The position numbers and the translations under genes are program-made. This document shows positions 48,164-58,882 of a stretch of 64,000 bases of DNA, piece by piece (positions within the stretch are counted from its first letter, which is position 1; every line of letters starts with the position of its first letter). Origin of the DNA: Rhipicephalus microplus (taxonomy: Eukaryota > Arthropoda > Arachnida > Ixodida > Ixodidae); NCBI RefSeq assembly GCF_043290135.1, contig NC_134701.1:98944202-99008201 (forward strand), read 5' to 3'. Below the pieces are notes generated by a model. It made no database searches. It was not told the DNA's origin and saw only the letters and a list, made by a program, of their open reading frames with translations.

Positions 48164-48767
48164 TCACCGGTTGATTAAAGCAACCAACAACGTGAAAGCT
48201 TATTATGTGTTATTTGCAGCTTGGCCTATTTGTTTCACACATACGCAGGTTCTGTAGCATGCACAATTCACGTGATTTTCTGTTTTAACAAAAAGAAATG
48301 TCACTTAGTCACTTCAAAAAGATGACGTTTTTGTTTGATTTATTGGCCACACTAGCTCAAATTTGTCACACTTTACAAAATGGTAATGAGAACAAAAAAT
48401 CTGCGGAGTTTTTCTTCGTTATGTTCTTTTTTACTACAATATACACCGATAAATTACTGCTACTTATGCAAATGAACAACATGTAAATTGTAGAGTGATA
48501 TATAACTTGGCAATATGCACACCGACAACCCGAATAGCAGGCACTGCGTGCTCACGAAGGAAACACATTGCAGGGATACTGTTGAATGAAAGTCCAGCGA
48601 AGAGTGCATTCTGAACCATTGTCCTTGTTTCTTATCTAGGAGACATGGGTCACCAGGTTCACGTTTGTTTCTTCTGCATCATTGCACAGCACATTATGTC
48701 CACAGCTAACGAAGAAAGTACTCGGCGTTATATATAATTCGCTTCCTTGCGCTGCCCGTTGGACAAT
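48164..48767. other. No gene recognised
   Basis: Spacer between two SINEs. Only a 62-codon frame (48298-48486) with no domain. Confidence 0.4.
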
Positions 48768-48779
48768 GCACTGAAGACG

Positions 48780-48932
48780 TTGATGGATTGATATGTGGGG
48801 TTTAACATCCCAAAACCACCACACGATTATTCGAGACGATGCAGTAGAGGGTTCCGCAAATTTCACTAAATGGGGTTCTTGAACGTGCACCCAAATGTGA
48901 GAAGATGGGCCTACAGCATTTTTGCCTCCATC
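48780..48932 (-). mobile_element. 5'-truncated Ruka-like SINE
   Basis: Contains only the 3' two thirds of the family. The tRNA-like head is absent. Perfect duplications tgcactgaagac at 48768-48779 and 48933-48944 show that it inserted in truncated form. Confidence 0.9.
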
Positions 48933-49175
48933 TGCACTGAAGACTCTCACCAACGATAAACCGCACCGAACAATTTCGCGCAGTACAGATAACGCAAGCA
49001 AGCAAACAACACTAAAAAATGAGGGGGTGTGTCATCGCAGAATAATTTTACAAACGAGCCTTGTTATGTACGCCGATGTAGTGCAAGGGCTGCACTGACT
49101 ATAGCGTGGGCAGAGGGCGCTAAAATTTTTTTGTGATTATAAAAACCGTGATGAATTCTTCGTTCATAACACCTA

Positions 49176-49412
49176 ATGACTGATATGTGGGGTTTAACGT
49201 CCCAAAGCCACCATATGATTATGAGGGACGCCGTAATTGAGGGCTCCGATAATTTTGAGCTCCGGGGGTTCCACCGTGCACCCAAATCTGAGCACACGGG
49301 CCTTCAACATTTCCGCCTCCATCGTGAATGCAGCCACCCCAGCAGAGATTCGATCCCGCGACCTGCTTGTCAGCAGCCGAGTACCTTAGCCACTACACCG
49401 CCATGGTGAGTT
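49176..49412 (-). mobile_element. Ruka-like SINE with target duplication
   Basis: A full-length minus-strand copy. Perfect 14-bp duplications gttcataacaccta at 49162-49175 and 49413-49426. This is the fourth minus-strand copy within 2 kb. Confidence 0.93.
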
Positions 49413-49762
49413 GTTCATAACACCTACATAGTATTGTCGGGAAAAAAATCTTATTTGTAAAACAGATTGATTGCTGCAACTTTGAATCAAATTTTTTCAA
49501 TTTTAGTGTTTGTTCCCTCCACATATAGTCGTGCTTCAATCGCAGCTCCCATGACTCTCCATGCCGATGTCGCTGGCAATAGCTTCTGAACCGCTTTTTG
49601 CCAGAGCCTTCACGACCTATTTGAATAGGCCTTGGTAGATTGACGTGATGGTCTTTCATTTATTCTTAAGCGTCGAGGTCAGAAACGGGTCACTCTGGTG
49701 CACTAGGACTTAAGTTAGGGACACAGAACACTTCTCTGAATATTTTCCATGAGTCTCAGATT

Positions 49763-50257
49763 TTATTTTTTCAGCAACATTGTTATTTTAGCAACATTTG
49801 ATAATTGTACATATAGTCGCGAAAAATGCACTATGCATCTATGTTGGGCAAACCTGCCGGTTTGCCCAACATAGATGCACCTACACGTCAGTGGAATCAA
49901 GTATACGACTCCCACAGCGCATGGGACGTAGCGTGTGCTGTGCGCGAGGCAGAATTTGCACGAGGCAGAATTTGCACGGGGTGCATTGACCCGTTTGCAA
50001 AGCCTCTGCAATTTTTCCGGTGCAGAAACAACCACAAGAACGTTGGCATCTCGAGCAATCTTTTTTAGCCTGTGTGAGACCTCGTGCACGTAAGGCAGTG
50101 CAACAGGCTGGCTCTTTCTGACACTGTTTTGCTTATCTGGTTTGTTGCCTTGCTTCAAGACAGTGACCAGCTTTTCCGCCACCGAAACGAGAACATGAGT
50201 GGGGTATCCAGCTTTCGTAAGCCGCTCCACTTGTAGAGCAAAGCTGTGGTGTACCAT
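49763..50257 (-). pseudogene. Penelope-like GIY-YIG endonuclease region
   Basis: The 164-codon frame has the thumb/linker (K-A-G-Y-P-T-H-V-L), a C-K-F-C pair, then the GIY-YIG-like core V-V-Y-L-I-P-L-T-C and I-Y-V-G-Q-T-G-R. After that the expected C-x-N-x-R-L-x-E-H helix is missing: the sequence turns into a perfect reverse complement of the preceding 20 bases. The nuclease is therefore probably destroyed. A 16-bp tandem duplication, gaggcagaatttgcac twice, lies at about 49946-49977 upstream of the core. Confidence 0.8.
49835..49878. repeat. Perfect 20-bp inverted repeat in nuclease region
   Basis: Arms 49835-49854 (gcatctatgttgggcaaacc) and 49859-49878 are exact reverse complements with a 4-base loop, tgcc. 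Both strands therefore encode C-I-Y-V-G-Q-T. Confidence 0.97.
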
Positions 50258-50400
50258 GTGGGGGCAGAGTTCTTTAAGGCAATGACAAGGCAGAGGTTAG
50301 CAATGCCCCGCTTGACCAATTTAGAATGAGCTGAGCTGAAAGGCAGAAGTGGCTTGCCGCTTCTTGGTTCGTACATCCAGCAAACAAGTCGGGATTCTAG

Positions 50401-50943
50401 CTAAAGCTTCAAATCTAGAAATTTAAGGTAGTTATCAGCGGGTGAGTTATGGGTTAGATCTAGCGGTTTTAGGCACTCTCGGAAAACCGTCAACACATCA
50501 GAGGAAATGGTCTGAAAATTTTGACTATCGCATTTCAACAACACAAAATAATCATCAACAAAACGGCAAATTTTAAAAACTACAGAGTCGTCAAGCTTGT
50601 TTAACAAGACACGATCATGATCTGCTAGAAATATGTCACTGATAATGGGTGCGAAACAAGAATCAATACATATTCCACTTTTTTGTAAGTAGTTTTTGTC
50701 TTCCCATGGTGCAAAAGTGGCCTTCAAATAAAAACTGAGTAATTCTAATAAGCTTCTGTTATGAATTCCAGTACGCGTTTGGAACGCTGATGATTCTAAC
50801 CTGTCTAAGGATTCCTCTACATATTTAAGTAGTTTTTTATGCGGCAAAGAGTAATACAAGTCCTTAATATCCACAGACATTGCCTGGAGTCCTGTGTTAG
50901 TTCCCTCAATATTGTCAATAACAGCATCAGAGTTCTTGACCAA
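50401..50943 (-). pseudogene. Penelope-like reverse transcriptase
   Basis: The 180-codon frame shows the first catalytic block (M-S-V-D-I-K-D-L-Y-Y-S-L-P) near residues 23-35, a central helix region, and the second catalytic block R-F-V-D-D-Y-F-V-L-L with the two Asp codons at 50551-50556. Both blocks are intact. The frame ends at a stop after L-K-F-L-D-L-K-L, where the family normally continues, and the N-terminal part is separated by a stop. The related frame 51396-51061 (F-L-P-A-D-K-E-G-A-F-P-V) supplies the start of the RT region. Confidence 0.88.
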
Positions 50944-51583
50944 AACAGGTTCGTATATTGTTATATGTTTTAGCTTTTACTGAAAGAAAAGTGCTACAGA
51001 CTTTTGCCAGGTGCCCCTTTCGTTACAGTGACCGCAATGTGCAGTCAATTTTGTGAGTTTTCACAGAAAAGACAAGTTAAGGCTGAGCTTTTTGCAACTA
51101 TCTATCGCCTTTGAAAGCTTTTGAAACCCCAGGGCTCCGGTAAGAGTTTTCGCGCGCTTCTTAAGCTTATCCACACCAATCTCATCATTCTCGTTGAAAA
51201 GAGACTGCATTGCCTGCATAGCTTTCACCTTAAACATTGAAGGAGGAAAAACCGGAAAAGCACCTTCCTTGTCAGCCGGCAGAAATGACAAGGAATGTGT
51301 CTTTAGGTGCGCGACAGTGCTTCCTGTATTGACAACTTTGTCTGTACCGACAACTTTGTTACAGATGTGTAGATTAGGCTTGCATTTTACCTTCATGCTC
51401 CACTATGATCTTTTTAGCAGTATATATTCTTGCCACCCTGTGAAATAAAGTTAGTTGGAAGTCAGTGCTCTTTCTGTCTACCATGTCCTTTTTCCTTTGT
51501 TCGCGCGCTGAAACATCTTGCAAATATGATCACGCACCAAATAGCCCAAGCTTCCACCCCGAAGAGAGCAGCGCTTCGAAATA

Positions 51584-52170
51584 GGTAATAGTGCCCTTGA
51601 AGTTGTAAAAGACTATGTATACTTAGGACAGGTAAGAACCGTGGAGTCGAAGCACAGGATTGAAATAGGTAGAACAATAAGAATGGGGTGAAGCACATTC
51701 AATAAGCTCTTTCAAATCATGACAGGTAGATTACCACTATCCCTAAAGAAGAAGTATATAACAGCTTTATCTTGCTGGTACTTAGTTATGGTGCAGAAAC
51801 CTGGAGAGTTACAAAGAGGGTTCAGCTTAAATTGCTGACGACGCAGCGAGCAACGGAATAAATGTTATGTGTAACCTTAAGAGACAAGAAGAAAGCAGAG
51901 TGGATTTGGGAGCAAACTGGGGTTAAGGATATTATAGTTCAAATTAAAAAGAGGAAATGGTGATGGGCCGGGCATGTAGCGCGTAGACAGGATATTTGCA
52001 GGCCATTAGGGTAACTAACGGGATTGCCAGAGAAGGCAAGCGGGCTATGGGGAGACAAAAGGTTAGGTGGGCAGATGAGATTAAGGAGTTTGCGGGAATA
52101 AATTGGCAGCAGCAAGCACAGGATCCAGTTGATGGGCGAAGCACGGGAGAGGCGTTTTTTCTGCAGTGAC
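51584..52170 (+). pseudogene. RTE-like LINE ORF2, C-terminal remnant
   Basis: The plus-strand translation, in one main frame with several stops, gives the C-terminal third of an endonuclease/RT LINE. It has Y-L-G-Q-V-R-T-V-E-S-K-H-R-I, then S-Y-G-A-E-T-W-R-V (51785-51811) and W-A-G-H-V-A-R-R-Q-D (51965-51994), and the final basic block. The G-A-E-T-W and W-A-G-H-V-A-R signatures are typical of RTE and related LINEs. The catalytic part is absent, so this is a 5'-truncated copy. It abuts, tail to tail, the minus-strand LINE ending at 52183. Confidence 0.8.
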
Positions 52171-52639
52171 GTAGTCAGACTGATTTATTTATTTATTTAT
52201 TGATATACAGATACTGCAATCCTCATAAAGTGTTTTCCCAGGGTTGAAATTCAGCATGTTATCGAACAAATGCAGGCAACAAAACAAAACAGGGTAGAAG
52301 AAATACATGTTATGCGAACAAATACATTGTTTTAGGCTATTGCGCGTACAAAGACAAGCCCTGTACAAAACATCTGCTAAAAAGTAAAAAACTCGCCAAA
52401 AAATACATCTTATGAAGGAGCTTATATTGAAAAATAATTAACAGATGTTTGCAGAAAATGGACACAGTGAAGGTTGTGTAACTTTGGTATTACTCAGGTT
52501 ATTCTATTCAGTCACCGTTCGTGAAAAAAAAAGAATATTTGAAACAATTGCTTTTACACTGAATGGAGTAATTGTTAGGCGATGCCTCTGTCCTGTGACA
52601 TAACCAGAAGAAAATGTAATTATATCAGATATGTTTATG

Positions 52640-54100
52640 TTCTACTGTTTATTGATAAGTTGAAATAAAAATTTTAGTCGGGAAGCACGATTGCGGTCCA
52701 TAAGTGAAGACAAAATCACTTGTTCTAAAAGTTTAGTTGCAGATGTATGGGCGAAGTTATTGAAAATGAAGCGAACTGCCTCGCGCTGCAACCGTTCAAG
52801 TTTTTTTATGTTGGTTTGCGTACAGGGGTCCCGAATAATGGTGGAATAGTCAAGGACTGGAAGCATAATTGTTTTCTATGCTAATGAAGTTACGGAACAT
52901 GTAGACAGTTTTAACACCATCCTATTAAAAAAATCAGTTTACGGTAGGCGCTAGCGGTTAATTTAACGATGTGTAGATTCCATTTTAGGTTGTTAGTTAT
53001 CCACAGGCCCAGGTACTTAATTTCTGTTACCTCAGCTACAGAAACATTGTTAGCTGTGTAATTAAAAATGCTTATTCTCTTTGTTAGTAATGCACAGAAA
53101 AACAATTTTCTCGAAATTGACCGACATCTGCCAATCTTTGCACTACGCAACAACCTTCTTAAGTGCATCATTTAGTAAGATTTCATCACTAGGTCTATAT
53201 ATTACGAAGTATAAGACACAGTATTCGGCATAAAGTGTAATCTTACCAGGTAGATTCTTTGCAAGGTCATTTATATAGAGCAAACAGAAGAGATGCCCAA
53301 GAACCGAACCCTGGGGAATGCCGTAGTTAATAGAAAGTTTTTCAGAGTCGTGATTCTGAAAGGTAACAACATGTCTACGCCCAATAGGATAATTTGAAAT
53401 CCAAATAATTAGTCTAGGATTTTAAAAAAAGTTTCTAATTTATGCAGTAATTTCTGATGAGAGACTTTATCGAAAGCTTTTAAAAGTCTATGAATATAGC
53501 GTCTGTCTGTTTTTCGTTGTTTATATTACTTGCAAGGTCAGGTACTGTTTGTACCGATTGAGATATTGTAGAATAACCTTTACGGAAACGGTGCTGATTG
53601 CCTGTTAGAAATATATGTTTTTCAAGGAATTGCAAAATGTGTTTGTGAATGACGTGTTTTAAGTTTCTGAATTCAGTTGGAGTTAATAAAGTTGGGCGGT
53701 AATTTGTTATGGGCTGCTTTTTTCCGGTTTTCTGGAGTGGCTTGACTCTGGCGATCTTCCAGTCGTCCGGCACCTGGCCAAATTGCAAGGATTTCACAAA
53801 GAAGACCTTTACCTATTTGAATACCCATTCCGCATAACGTTTAAGAAAACAATTCGGGGTGTCATCTGGGGCCAGAGGATTTTCTGATATCTAGATTTAG
53901 TAGTATATTAAAAATGCTCTCCTCAATGATCTGAACGTCAGGTATAGGAGGCAGGACGACGTCGTAAAATGGTAAAATGCCATCATCTAGAGCGAAAACG
54001 GATTTGAAATGTTCTTCGAATAGGTTTAAAATTTCTTTGATTTCATGAATTAGCGCACTCTTTTCGTCAAACACATTGCACTCCTCAGACAAGGGTCTAA
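52640..54100 (-). pseudogene. LINE reverse transcriptase
   Basis: The N-terminal part lies in frame 54092-53862. Frame 53797-53480 holds the early RT blocks: F-G-Q-V-P-D-D-W-K-I-A-R-V-K-P, then I-T-N-Y-R-P, F-R-K-G-Y-S-T and F-I-D-F with the first catalytic Asp. After frameshifts comes G-I-P-Q-G-S-V-L-G (about 53330-53300). The catalytic Y-A-D-D position reads Y-A-E-Y (53221-53232), so a catalytic Asp is lost. The C-terminal part is frame 52866-52642. Not functional. Confidence 0.88.
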
Positions 54101-54379
54101 TACTTCTAAATTTTTCGGGGCTGAGGTTATGTAACGAGGTAATAAGTCACCATAATAGCACTGCCTATCACTACTGAATTGGGTTTTAAGTTTTAAGGTT
54201 AGTTCACGGACCTCGTCGTTATCGGGAGATAAATTATTATTTTTTTGTTAATCGCTTTCGCCGTCCTTTCAATTGAAGTGTTTTACGAGAAATCCAGGAA
54301 TTTTAATGTTTGTTCTTTTTAGTTATTCGAGGTGCAAAAGAAGGTGTTTAAAATGTTTTTGAACTGAATCTATAATTCA

Positions 54380-55147
54380 TTTACATCGCATTTGCTGTTA
54401 TCAAGTTCATTAAAAAGAAACGTGAGGGTATCATTGATTGAATGGTCATTTGCTCGAGAGAAATCAGGGAAACGGTGCAATTTCTGTCTAATAAAGGATT
54501 ACTTAACCTTAGGACCGTGGCTTGGACGTCCGGAATTCCCGGAACTACCTCGCAGCATATTATAGCCTCGATTGATTCACTGACAAAAAATAAATCCAAA
54601 ATTAATTTAGAAGATTCCTGAATTCTAGTGTAATAATGTACAACCTGAAGAAATAATATGTAAACGCAATGTTAAGCATTGCTTCTCCACGAGGTCCTGT
54701 TTTGTGAGTGTGAGTGTCGGCCAGTGTATACTAGGTAAATTATAATTCCCTGAAAGATTTATTCGGTCATTAGGTCGTATATTTTCATGCAAGTAGTTTT
54801 CAAGCTCTTCAAACATGAAAACTGGAGCATTTTGAGGTCTGTATATAGCTCCTAAAATGTACCTGATCTCACTAATATAAGCCGTACAAAAATACCTTCA
54901 ACATTGTGTATATTCAGCATTCGCAGGATTTTTAGTGAAGACTTGAAGAGAATACAGACATCTCCCTCTCACTATCTCGATATTTCTTAAATGCTCTATA
55001 GCCAGAGGGAACAAACTCAGTGTCATATATTGAGTCATGTAGGCACGTCTCTGTCAGAACTGCAACAGCAGGATTACGTGAAAGGACAAGAGCCTCTAAA
55101 CCATTGACCTTGTTTACAATGCTCCTACAATTTACATTCAGTATCAT
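54380..55147 (-). pseudogene. LINE APE-type endonuclease
   Basis: Cuts target DNA to prime reverse transcription. The start (55147-54932) has L-N-V-N-C-R-S-I-V-N-K-V and T-E-T-C-L-H, matching the N-R-S-I and T-E-T-W-L blocks of APE-type LINE nucleases. The middle (54816-54625) has G-N-Y-N-L-P-S-I-H-W, where G-D-F-N-x-P is expected, so the Asp is replaced. The C-terminal part (54599-54381) has D-L-F-F-V-S and G-I-P-D-V-Q-A-T, where S-D-H is expected. The three pieces are separated by stops or shifts. Confidence 0.8.
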
Positions 55148-55169
55148 CAGGGACCCGGTGTTAGGACAT

Positions 55170-55940
55170 TGACGTCGGCCAGTCCTTCACTTGGATAAGC
55201 GTATGCTTCTCTCGTCATTCCAGCCAAATAAAGTATTATTTATGCTCACCTTATCATAGACTAATTTTTCTTTAGCACCATTTGCTTTCTCTCCTGCCGT
55301 GCTCTTCCACGATTTCTGCCTCATTTCACAAAGCCGCTGGGAAAAGTCTTCAGATAAAAATAGATTTGTACCTTTTAACTTAGGCACTGCTTTCAATATT
55401 GACACTTTTTTGCGATAGTCGATACCTTTTATAATGACAATACGTTATTTGCTGTGTTCTTTATTTTCTAATCTGTGGCATCTTACTATGCCATCTACCT
55501 CCCTGCCGAAATGTTTCGCAAAATATCTTTTTGTACCCTTTTAAGTAGATCATTGTTTGACTCATCAGTTGGCTCATCTAGACCATATACAATTAAAGTA
55601 TCTCTATAACCTCGGTTTTCTAAATTTTCTATGTGGTCTCGAAGTGCCTTTACCTAGGATTCAAGTTTAGAGACTGACGATTCCATATTTTCAACCTTCA
55701 AGGCTAGAGAATTCAGTTTTTATAACTGTTCATCGATGCCATAAATACGTTCAGTTATTCTGGTAAGCTTTTTCTCTATCTCTTTCTGAGCAATCTGCTG
55801 CCCTCAACTGTCGAAACGATAGTTTTTTGACTTTTCAATATTTCGGATAACATTTCCCATTCAGAAGGCCCAGGATTGGCCTCAATATCAGCGCAACCTA
55901 ATCGATCGTTGTCGGTGGGCAAAACACAATTTAAAAATCA
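55170..55940 (-). pseudogene. LINE ORF1 with coiled coil and 2A-like start
   Basis: ORF1 proteins of this kind bind element RNA. The 5' part encodes L-P-T-D-N-D-R-L-G-C-A-D-I-E-A-N-P-G-P-S (55919-55863). After a frameshift near 55800 a Lys/Glu/Leu-rich, coiled-coil-like stretch follows (about 55800-55620), then an R-D-T-L-I-V-Y-G-L block (about 55615-55590) resembling the RRM start of L1-type ORF1 proteins. Frame 55405-55187 has L-F-L-S-E-D-F-S-Q-R and a final Y-D-K, matching the C-terminal domain. A stop at 55938-55940 lies just before the 2A-like region in the same frame as the upstream open frame. Confidence 0.7.
55866..55889 (-). other. 2A-like motif D-I-E-A-N-P-G-P
   Basis: Codons on the minus strand read gat att gag gcc aat cct ggg cct. 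This fits the D-x-E-x-N-P-G-P pattern of 2A-like ribosome-skipping peptides. The residue before Asp is Ala, where Gly is usual. The upstream residues are not especially helix-forming. Some animal LINEs are known to have such motifs near the start of ORF1. Confidence 0.8.
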
Positions 55941-56027
55941 ATTTATACACAGTGCGCAAGGCAACAGCACTAGAAAACGTTTATCGCTTCGGTAACAACT
56001 CGCAGGCAAGTAGTTACTAACCTGCAG

Positions 56028-56370
56028 AGCGAAGCAAAGCGGATTTCTAAGCGTGTTGCCACCACTGCTGTCGCGGAGCCCACTGATGAAGAGCTGACTT
56101 GGCGGGCTTCTTATAGCCGGGAACTGGGCCACCTGGAATGACGTATTCGTCGAAGGTATCAGGGAAGGCATCATGGCGCAGGATTCATCGTGACAAGCGC
56201 ATTTCGCTGTAAGCGCCGATGTTGTGTCATCGAGCCCAGTAATGTAATCCATGAGTGCCGCCACCGTGGAAGCATCTTGCGCAGTTTGCGAAATTCCAAA
56301 GAAAACCTGGGTAGCGAAGCAAAGCGGATTTCTAAGCATGTTGCCACCAGTGCTGTCGCCGAGCCCACTA
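56028..56370 (-). repeat. 282-bp repeated 5' region of the LINE
   Basis: The block 56028-56087 recurs at 56310-56369 with a handful of differences (agcgaagcaaagcggattt, then tgttgccacca and gagcccact), so the period is 282 bp. The minus strand is open across both copies for 133 codons (56339-55938) and leads, after one stop, into the 2A-like region. This is probably a promoter/5' UTR tandem unit as in other LINEs. Confidence 0.75.
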
Positions 56371-56375
56371 AATAT

Positions 56376-56417
56376 AATGATGATGATGATGATGATAATG
56401 ATGATGATGATGATGAC
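56376..56417. repeat. (ATG)n trinucleotide array
   Basis: About fourteen atg/aat units at the 5' end of the LINE, with two interruptions. Confidence 0.95.
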
Positions 56418-57590
56418 AGGTGGAACATCAGTATAATATTAATGAGGGATGCTAGGCCAACGGTCATGCATAACTTTACTATTGAGAACAAAAAAAGATA
56501 TGTACCACTTACGATAAATTGCTGGCGTTATAGTTCGCAATATTCACCAGACTTGATTATAGAATTTCATGTATAGAAATAAAACACATGGCAATGATGG
56601 TTTATAAGTAGAATAAGAGGACGGGCTGGTGTTGGCAATACATAACAATTGCTTTAGCACAAAAACGCAGGGTAAAAACGAGACAGGAAAAAGTTTCATC
56701 AAGCCGCCTGGCTAGTTCGAATACATAATTTTCTCCTTCAACATAGCAAGCTTCTAACTGAGATGAAATTAATCTCATTTGTGCATGTCTACGAAAAGCG
56801 AGTTTAACCTATTGCATGCCAAGAGCAATGTACAGATAGGAAATAATTAATTTTCACGATTAAGGGTGTATACTCTTAAACACAGCTTTCAACCAATAAA
56901 TAAACATACTTCAGAATTGTCCCTGAATAAAACGAAACAACTAAAGGGAGACAGAAAGAGACGTGAAGATTTCCGCATAACGTCATCAGGCCGTCACGCA
57001 TACCATACAAAGGAACCAATATGAGCGTTTGCTCTTCTGTAGCTTCGCTAACTAGCTAAATACTTGTCTTACATTAGCAAAGTTTAGATGAGAACGATTC
57101 ATCTTAAAGTGGTCTGCTGAAAAACTAGGAGAGCTGGTTTTCTGAGATATGGTGTATAATGGGCTCCCTCAAGTTTTCGTATAAACAAGCGTCACTGTTG
57201 ACACGATGTCCCATGTCTTACCAATAATACGTCGTCACCAACCACCTGTAGAATCCCTGGTGAGGATCTTTGTTAGTCATCCTAATTTATAATAATCGCG
57301 TAAATCGTTTGAAGCCCCCAACTTTGTAGACGGAAATGTTAGCATTTCTACCATATCGAAGAAATTTCATCAAGGAGGAGCAGAAAATTGATGTACACCA
57401 GCATGGAAATTAGAGCACATGAAGGCTTCTACAATGCAGTAGCGTGTGTAGCATTAGTTTCCTTTACGCTGGAGTTGGAATTCACGTAGTATAAAACTGC
57501 AGTATACTTCAATAATTACATCAATACACATCAAAGGGTATTTCTATAACAACGAATATTTTTTTCAACAAACCGAATGCCCCTTCTTCA
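56418..57590. other. No gene recognised
   Basis: AT-leaning flank of the LINE. No domain or repeat is identified. Confidence 0.4.
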
Positions 57591-57596
57591 TTTCCG

Positions 57597-57767
<171 letters not shown>

Positions 57768-58251
57768 TCACTGGAAAGTCGTGTTTTATAGTTAGAACGT
57801 GCTCCTTGGCCAGAGTTGCCGACCATAGGGCAATAACCCTGCTTGTAGGGCATTTTAGAAACTTTCAGGCAGCGTAGGGTACTATAGTGGTAATATATAA
57901 TCTGATATGACATAGGGTAATTTTCACGTATTTTTTGTTATCAATGAGCCAAAACTAAACGGCTTGCAGTGCTGTAGTTGTCACTGATCACGAAAGAATT
58001 GAAAAGAAAATAGCGTGATGGGAGCAATATGTTGATCTGTTCCCACAGTGGATCGTCAGCCACACAATATGACCAATGACCCCCACGCACAAGCGCTTCT
58101 CGTTTTCTCGTCATCTTTATAATCGGCAAAGACCGCCCTGGTTCATGTCCACGTTGCACGGTATCATCCCCTACCGCAGAGGAAGCACCGTCGCGGCGCT
58201 GGCTAACGCGATAAAGAGCTAGCAGGAAGCTATTGTTTCAGTCCGAAAATG
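57768..58251. other. No gene recognised
   Basis: Short open frames only. Confidence 0.4.
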
Positions 58252-58882
58252 AGCTTATCGACAGAGTGAATAATTATTAGTGGGGCGAAGCCTCCGTCAG
58301 TTCGTCTGCTCTTCCGTCTGTCCGTTTGCTGTTGCCTCCGTCCGTCCGTGCGTTCATCTGTGCGTCTGACCATGTGACCATCCATGCGTTATTCCGTGCA
58401 GCGTCCATGCGACCGTCCATGCGTTCGTCTGTCTGGTCATGCGTAAGTCCTTCAGTACATCGGTGCCTCCATCCGTGCGTCCGTCCATGCGTCCGCTTGT
58501 GTGTCCATCCTTATGTCTGTCCCTGCATTCGTTCATGTGTCTACCCATCTGTTCGTGTGTCTTTCGGTCCGTGCGTTTATGCGTCCACCCATCCGTCCGT
58601 GTGTCTGTCTGTCTGGCCATCCATTGGTCCGTCCATCTGCTTGAATGTCTGCCCATCCAGCAATATTTTCGTCCACATAGTGAACACTACAAGTACCGCC
58701 ACCTGGCAACTTTTATTATATATTCGTATACAACTATATTCATTATGTACCGACATCCAGCAAACATCCCAAAGGCTAAACGAGAGGTGGCTACCTACAA
58801 TTACCACTACTACGACTACTAATAGTGCATGCATCGGGGAAGCATGACCCACGGCTTACGGAGCTTCGCGCCTAAAAATGCA
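58252..58882. mobile_element. Minisatellite-cored inverted-repeat element, copy 3
   Basis: The left end has gcttatcgacagagtgaata and ggggcgaagcctccgtcag (58280-58300). The right end, about 58852-58876, has cttacggagcttcgcgcct, the inverted match. The core is an array of tccgtccgtg/tgcgtccatc units (about 58300-58665). The segment after the core, with aagtaccgccacctggcaac and ctaaacgagaggtggc, also occurs in copy 2. A long Val/Cys/Pro-rich frame across the array is an artefact. Confidence 0.65.

Larger units (their letters stand above)
49763..51400 (-). mobile_element. Penelope-like retroelement
   Basis: The minus strand encodes an N-terminal region (51396-51061), reverse transcriptase (50943-50401) and a GIY-YIG endonuclease (50257-49763), the order typical of endonuclease-bearing Penelope-like elements. 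Stops or gaps fall between the parts (for example 51060 and 50400). The element boundaries and any terminal repeats are not resolved. These elements copy RNA at the target site using the nuclease nick. Confidence 0.88.
52183..56370 (-). mobile_element. CR1/L2-like LINE, near full length
   Basis: The minus strand carries, in order, a repeated 5' region (56370-56028), ORF1 (about 55940-55170), an APE-type endonuclease (55147-54380), a reverse transcriptase (about 54100-52640), a 3' UTR, and an AATAAATAAATAAAT tail (52200-52183 on the plus strand as ttta repeats). At about 4.2 kb it seems almost complete. Stops and frameshifts occur in all parts, and the RT active site is changed, so it is inactive. 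Clade assignment to CR1/L2 rests on RT and tail style. Confidence 0.85.

Noticed and set aside
58300..58665. CRISPR-like array
   Set aside because: Units are short and continuous without spacers of even length, and the host is a eukaryote. It is a minisatellite.
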